This document shows positions 61,239 to 64,000 of a stretch of 64,000 nt of DNA, one piece after another (position 1 is the stretch's first letter; the number at the start of each line of letters is the position of its first letter). The position numbers and the translations under genes were made by a program. The notes below the pieces were generated by a model. It was not told the DNA's origin and did not search any database. It saw only the letters and a list, made by a program, of their open reading frames with translations. The stretch is taken from NCBI GenBank assembly GCA_028289405.1, contig JANQPP010000106.1, positions 1 to 64,000 on the forward strand. The letters run 5' to 3'. The stretch comes from Pirellulales bacterium (GTDB lineage: Bacteria > Planctomycetota > Planctomycetia > Pirellulales > JANQPP01).

Positions 61239-63440
61239 CTAATGCCGAGGTTTCGGAACCTGGGGTGCGGCAATCGTGGGCAAAGCCTGCGTGGTGGAAA
61301 ACCGTTCCGGGTCCGGGCGCGAGGCTTGTGGAGCATGTCCATTCCCCCGCAGGCCCCTGAGCACGAATGCCCACAGTCCGGAGAGAATCGTGCCCACCAC
61401 GGCCAGTGCCGTCCAGCCGAGCATGGAAAACTGCCGGCGGAGCGTGGATAGCGTGTCGCCGATCGCCGCGTCATAGGTTTGCTGCACGATAAGCCGCCAT
61501 CCAGAATCCTGCCCCCCGATATTGACCGCCGCCGCCGCCGCGAGCCAGCGCCCGCCGAACGCCGTTCCCTCGGCATGCATGCTCGTCGGATCCTGGTAAT
61601 GTTCCCGCCGTCCGGGCATTTCAGCCAGAGGCATCTTGTCGGGCGGGACCACGAATCGCGTGGGATCGGCAATTTTGCCGGTCTGCGACACGATCTCGGG
61701 AAACAGGGGATGTTCGAGAATCAGTCCCTGGCGTTTCCCTTCACGGCCATCAATCAGCACGGCGAATTGGTCTTCGTCCCCTTCCAATCGCACCACGTCT
61801 CCTACTTCCAGCGTCAAAGCGGCGACGCCAAGGAAGGTGCCATCCTCCGGATCGTGGACCGGGCTGGATACAGCCACCACCCAGCGGTTCGTGGCCTGGC
61901 TGGGAAAAACATCCGAAAGATACGGAGCCATGAGATGTTCCGATTCCTCAGGGCGCCAAGACTCCGCCTCGTCATGGGCGCCGCCGTGAAAATAAGACCG
62001 CCAGGCGTAATTATGGGCAATGGTACCTTCCTGGAATGGGGCCCGGGCTACTTGTAAGCCGCGATGGTCGGTGACGAAATAGCTGGCCACCGCCGAATTG
62101 CCGCCATTTCCCTGATTCTCGTCCATGAATTTCTGAAGCGCTTCGTTCACGAATTCTTGCAACGGCTGGCGACTGGGCAGTGCACGAAAACGTTCGCGAA
62201 CAGGCTCTAACGCTTCCGAATCCGCGAACGGTTCGCTCAGCCGCGCGCTCAGCTCTTGAGCCGCCGAATCATTTCGCAGCGTTCTCAATAAAGCGGGAAG
62301 TCGCGAGTCTCGGGCCATCCGTTCCACGGACCGGAACCTCTGGTCCAACTGGTGTGCGACCTCCTTGGCCACGTACTCGGCGGCAAACTGGTTGCTTTTG
62401 AGCGCCCGCTCCACGAGGAATTCATCGGCGTTATGCATCAACCGAGCATAGCTCCAGCCAAGCAGGGCTCCCATGGAGAGTAGCAAAACCACCGGCCCGA
62501 ACGCTCCCAGTAACAGCAATGGCCGGCGGGCACGCCATTTGGCCCGAGCGTCCAGGGCATCCAGCACAGCCTGCACATTGGGATAGCGGGCCGCCGGATC
62601 GATCGCCAGGCATCTTTCCAGCAAGTCCGCTAGCGGACGGTCCAAGCGCGGAAGCTCCCGGCTCGAAAGCAGCGGGGGAGCATCCATGATCACTTTGCGG
62701 TAACGCAGCAGGCGCTCGTCCAGGTCCGCCGCGGTTTCGATTTGTTCAATGGCATCATCCGTTTTACGTGGCGGGGAGCCGGTGAGCATGGAGTACAAAA
62801 TCGCGCCCAGGCCATAGACGTCCCAGCAGGCATCGGGCACCGCGTTCAGGTCGGCCTGCTCGGGTGCCATGTAAAACAACGTGCCCAGCGAGGGGGACTG
62901 CTCGTGCGACAGCCGAGATTGGCCAAAATCGGCCAGGCGAGGTTTGCCGTCTTGATCAAGCAGCACGTTGTCCGGCTTCAGGTCGCAATGCAGGATGCCT
63001 TTGGCATGGGCATGGGACAGGCCAATGGCCAGTTCCCGAAAAAGTGTCACCGCCTCGTCGGTTGAAAACGGCCCCCTCGAACGTAAACGGTACTGCAGCG
63101 AGCCCCCTTCGATGTATTCCATCACGTAGTAGGCGGGATCGGCATCCCAGCCGACTTCAATCAGTTGGACCACGTAGCGGTCGGTCGATAAAAAGACCAG
63201 CTTCTCGACTTCGCGGTTGAGCAGCGCCGCGTCCAAGCCTCCACGATGATTGTAGTATTTGATGGCCACTCGGCGGCCCGTGTTGTGGTCGAGCGCGACC
63301 CAAACCTCCCCAAATGCCCCGGAGCCGAGGAAATCGGTGGCTTCAAAGCCGGGCACTTCCACGGGCGGAGTCCGCTGCCGTTCGCTCAATTGGCGAGAGC
63401 GGGCCAAATCAGAAGCCGATTGGTGTTCGGTACGTTCCAA
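61239..63440 (-). CDS. Receptor-like Ser/Thr protein kinase with extracytoplasmic Cache-like domain
   Basis: The 733-residue protein has an N-terminal kinase domain (about 30-290): LGSGAFGEVW (Gly-rich loop), VAIKYYN with Lys61, ILHCDLKPDNVLL with Asp152 (HCD instead of HRD), and ADFGQSRL with Asp170. A membrane helix (about 306-327) leads to an exported sensor domain of about 340 residues with dCache-like segments (FVTDHRGLQVARAP, VAVSSPVHDPEDGTFLGVAALTLEVGDV, GRWLAAAAAVNIGGQDSGWRLIVQQ), and a second helix (about 672-693) ends in a short cytoplasmic tail. The order is kinase-TM-sensor-TM. The cyclase gene follows by 127 bp on the same strand. Confidence 0.9.
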   Translation of the reverse strand: MERTEHQSASDLARSRQLSERQRTPPVEVPGFEATDFLGSGAFGEVWVALDHNTGRRVAIKYYNHRGGLDAALLNREVEKLVFLSTDRYVVQLIEVGWDADPAYYVMEYIEGGSLQYRLRSRGPFSTDEAVTLFRELAIGLSHAHAKGILHCDLKPDNVLLDQDGKPRLADFGQSRLSHEQSPSLGTLFYMAPEQADLNAVPDACWDVYGLGAILYSMLTGSPPRKTDDAIEQIETAADLDERLLRYRKVIMDAPPLLSSRELPRLDRPLADLLERCLAIDPAARYPNVQAVLDALDARAKWRARRPLLLLGAFGPVVLLLSMGALLGWSYARLMHNADEFLVERALKSNQFAAEYVAKEVAHQLDQRFRSVERMARDSRLPALLRTLRNDSAAQELSARLSEPFADSEALEPVRERFRALPSRQPLQEFVNEALQKFMDENQGNGGNSAVASYFVTDHRGLQVARAPFQEGTIAHNYAWRSYFHGGAHDEAESWRPEESEHLMAPYLSDVFPSQATNRWVVAVSSPVHDPEDGTFLGVAALTLEVGDVVRLEGDEDQFAVLIDGREGKRQGLILEHPLFPEIVSQTGKIADPTRFVVPPDKMPLAEMPGRREHYQDPTSMHAEGTAFGGRWLAAAAAVNIGGQDSGWRLIVQQTYDAAIGDTLSTLRRQFSMLGWTALAVVGTILSGLWAFVLRGLRGNGHAPQASRPDPERFSTTQALPTIAAPQVPKPRH

Positions 63441-63612
63441 AACGGTATTCGCCCATCAATAAGGAGCTTGCCAACGTGGGATCACGGCTGCACGAAGATG
63501 GCGGTTTCGCTACGGCGAAGCACGGATCCTCGGCTAGGAGTGACCGGCGTGATCCTGTGCTGTATGTCATACCAAGGGGAGATGCGAGCGCGAAGCATTT
63601 CCTGGCCAGGCG

Positions 63613-64000
63613 CTAACGAAGTCGGCTGTCCGTGTTCAGGACCCCGAAGTGCTCCAGGCCCTCTTCCACCCCGCCCGCGAATGAATGCGTGGCACGATAG
63701 ATTTGATGATGGTTCAGCTCCTCCGCCACCTCGACAAGCTCTGGCTGGGCATTGGCTACAATGATGCCACGCGGAAACTCCTGAAACATGGTGGCATCGT
63801 TTCCCGTGTCTCCGGCCACGACGACGTTTTCATGGCCTGGATCGAGAATTTCCAGGAGGAAGCGAATGGCTTTGCCTTTGCCGGAAGATGCGGGCAAGAT
63901 ATCCAGATCCCGGCCGCTAGACCACGTGACCTGATAGCGGTTGGCAAATGGCGCGACACGGCGGCGAATTTCCTGGGCCGCCGCTTCGGGATTGGGACAT
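63613..64000 (-). CDS. Sucrose-phosphate phosphatase-like HAD protein (partial, cut by window end)
   Basis: The frame continues past the right edge, so the N-terminal part with the DxDxT nucleophile is not visible. The last 128 residues contain VTWSSGRDLDILPASSGKGKAIRFLLE, then VVVAGDTGNDATMF (HAD motif IV with acidic pair), and the C-terminal GIIVANAQPELVEVAEEL and GGVEEGLEHF. These match the S6PP family (sucrose-6-phosphate or mannosyl/glucosyl-glycerate-type phosphatases). The product would make a compatible solute or sucrose. The stop is TAG at 63613-63615. A separate substrate synthase is expected outside the window. Confidence 0.8.
   Translation of the reverse strand, partial: CPNPEAAAQEIRRRVAPFANRYQVTWSSGRDLDILPASSGKGKAIRFLLEILDPGHENVVVAGDTGNDATMFQEFPRGIIVANAQPELVEVAEELNHHQIYRATHSFAGGVEEGLEHFGVLNTDSRLR

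Noticed and set aside
1-64000. CRISPR arrays, rRNA or tRNA genes, prophage and complete insertion sequences
   Set aside because: No regularly spaced repeats, no recognisable RNA genes, no phage structural genes and no transposase-coding frame were found.

Overview
This window looks like a chromosome segment of a planctomycete, most likely of the Pirellulales type. The signs are a DUF1559 prepilin-like protein, PEP-CTERM-tailed secreted proteins (one carrying a dockerin-like segment), Tat-exported Gfo/Idh/MocA oxidoreductases, a DUF1573 protein, an ECF sigma factor with an atypical anti-sigma partner, and a serine/threonine kinase next to an FHA-cyclase. The taxonomic call is inferred from gene content only. 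No rRNA, tRNA, CRISPR array, prophage or complete insertion sequence was seen.

Layout. 1-2.5 kb: a tandem array of PEP-CTERM paralogues (the first cut by the window edge) and a secreted trypsin-like protease. 2.5-6.2 kb: a Tat-exported oxidoreductase, a decayed TolB/PD40-like pseudogene and an MFS transporter. 6.2-9.7 kb: the elongation factor P set (epmA and efp on the minus strand, epmB on the plus strand) and a metallophosphoesterase. 9.8-16.2 kb: small secreted unknowns, class II aldolase, an orphan PD-(D/E)XK-like protein, a thioredoxin gene split by a 149-bp hairpin-rich insertion, a glycine-rich protein and a GNAT acetyltransferase. 16.2-25.5 kb: an NHLRC2-like lipoprotein, DUF1573, tsaE, a zinc-ribbon protein, a PfkB kinase, a YyaL-like thioredoxin protein and DUF1559. 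25.7-36 kb: a J-domain/LRR membrane protein, a methyltransferase, a second Tat oxidoreductase, a 739-residue secreted unknown, PurU and a membrane protein with an internal duplication.

36-45 kb: an APC permease, then a minus-strand fatty-acid oxidation block holding acyl-CoA dehydrogenase, acyl-CoA ligase, thiolase and the FadJ-type multifunctional enzyme. Together these cover activation and every step of beta-oxidation. Two 106-bp MITE-like repeats bracket the FadJ gene. 45-52 kb: a membrane protein, L-2-hydroxyglutarate oxidase, an ROK kinase, a sialidase-family protein, an FG-GAP/VCBS protein and a LamG-dockerin-PEP-CTERM protein. 52.6-56.6 kb: rlmN, a double-VOC protein, two 61-residue proteins made only of a signal peptide and a PEP-CTERM anchor, and a sterol-desaturase family enzyme. 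56.7-64 kb: a sigma/anti-sigma/PDZ cluster, an FHA-GAF-adenylate cyclase, a receptor-like Ser/Thr kinase and a partial sucrose-phosphatase-like HAD protein.

The points most worth a second look are the minimal PEP-CTERM pair, the two small non-autonomous elements (one splits a thioredoxin gene and leaves a precise 4-bp duplication; the other is present twice with a covarying stem), and the edge-conserved, centre-variable PEP-CTERM array.
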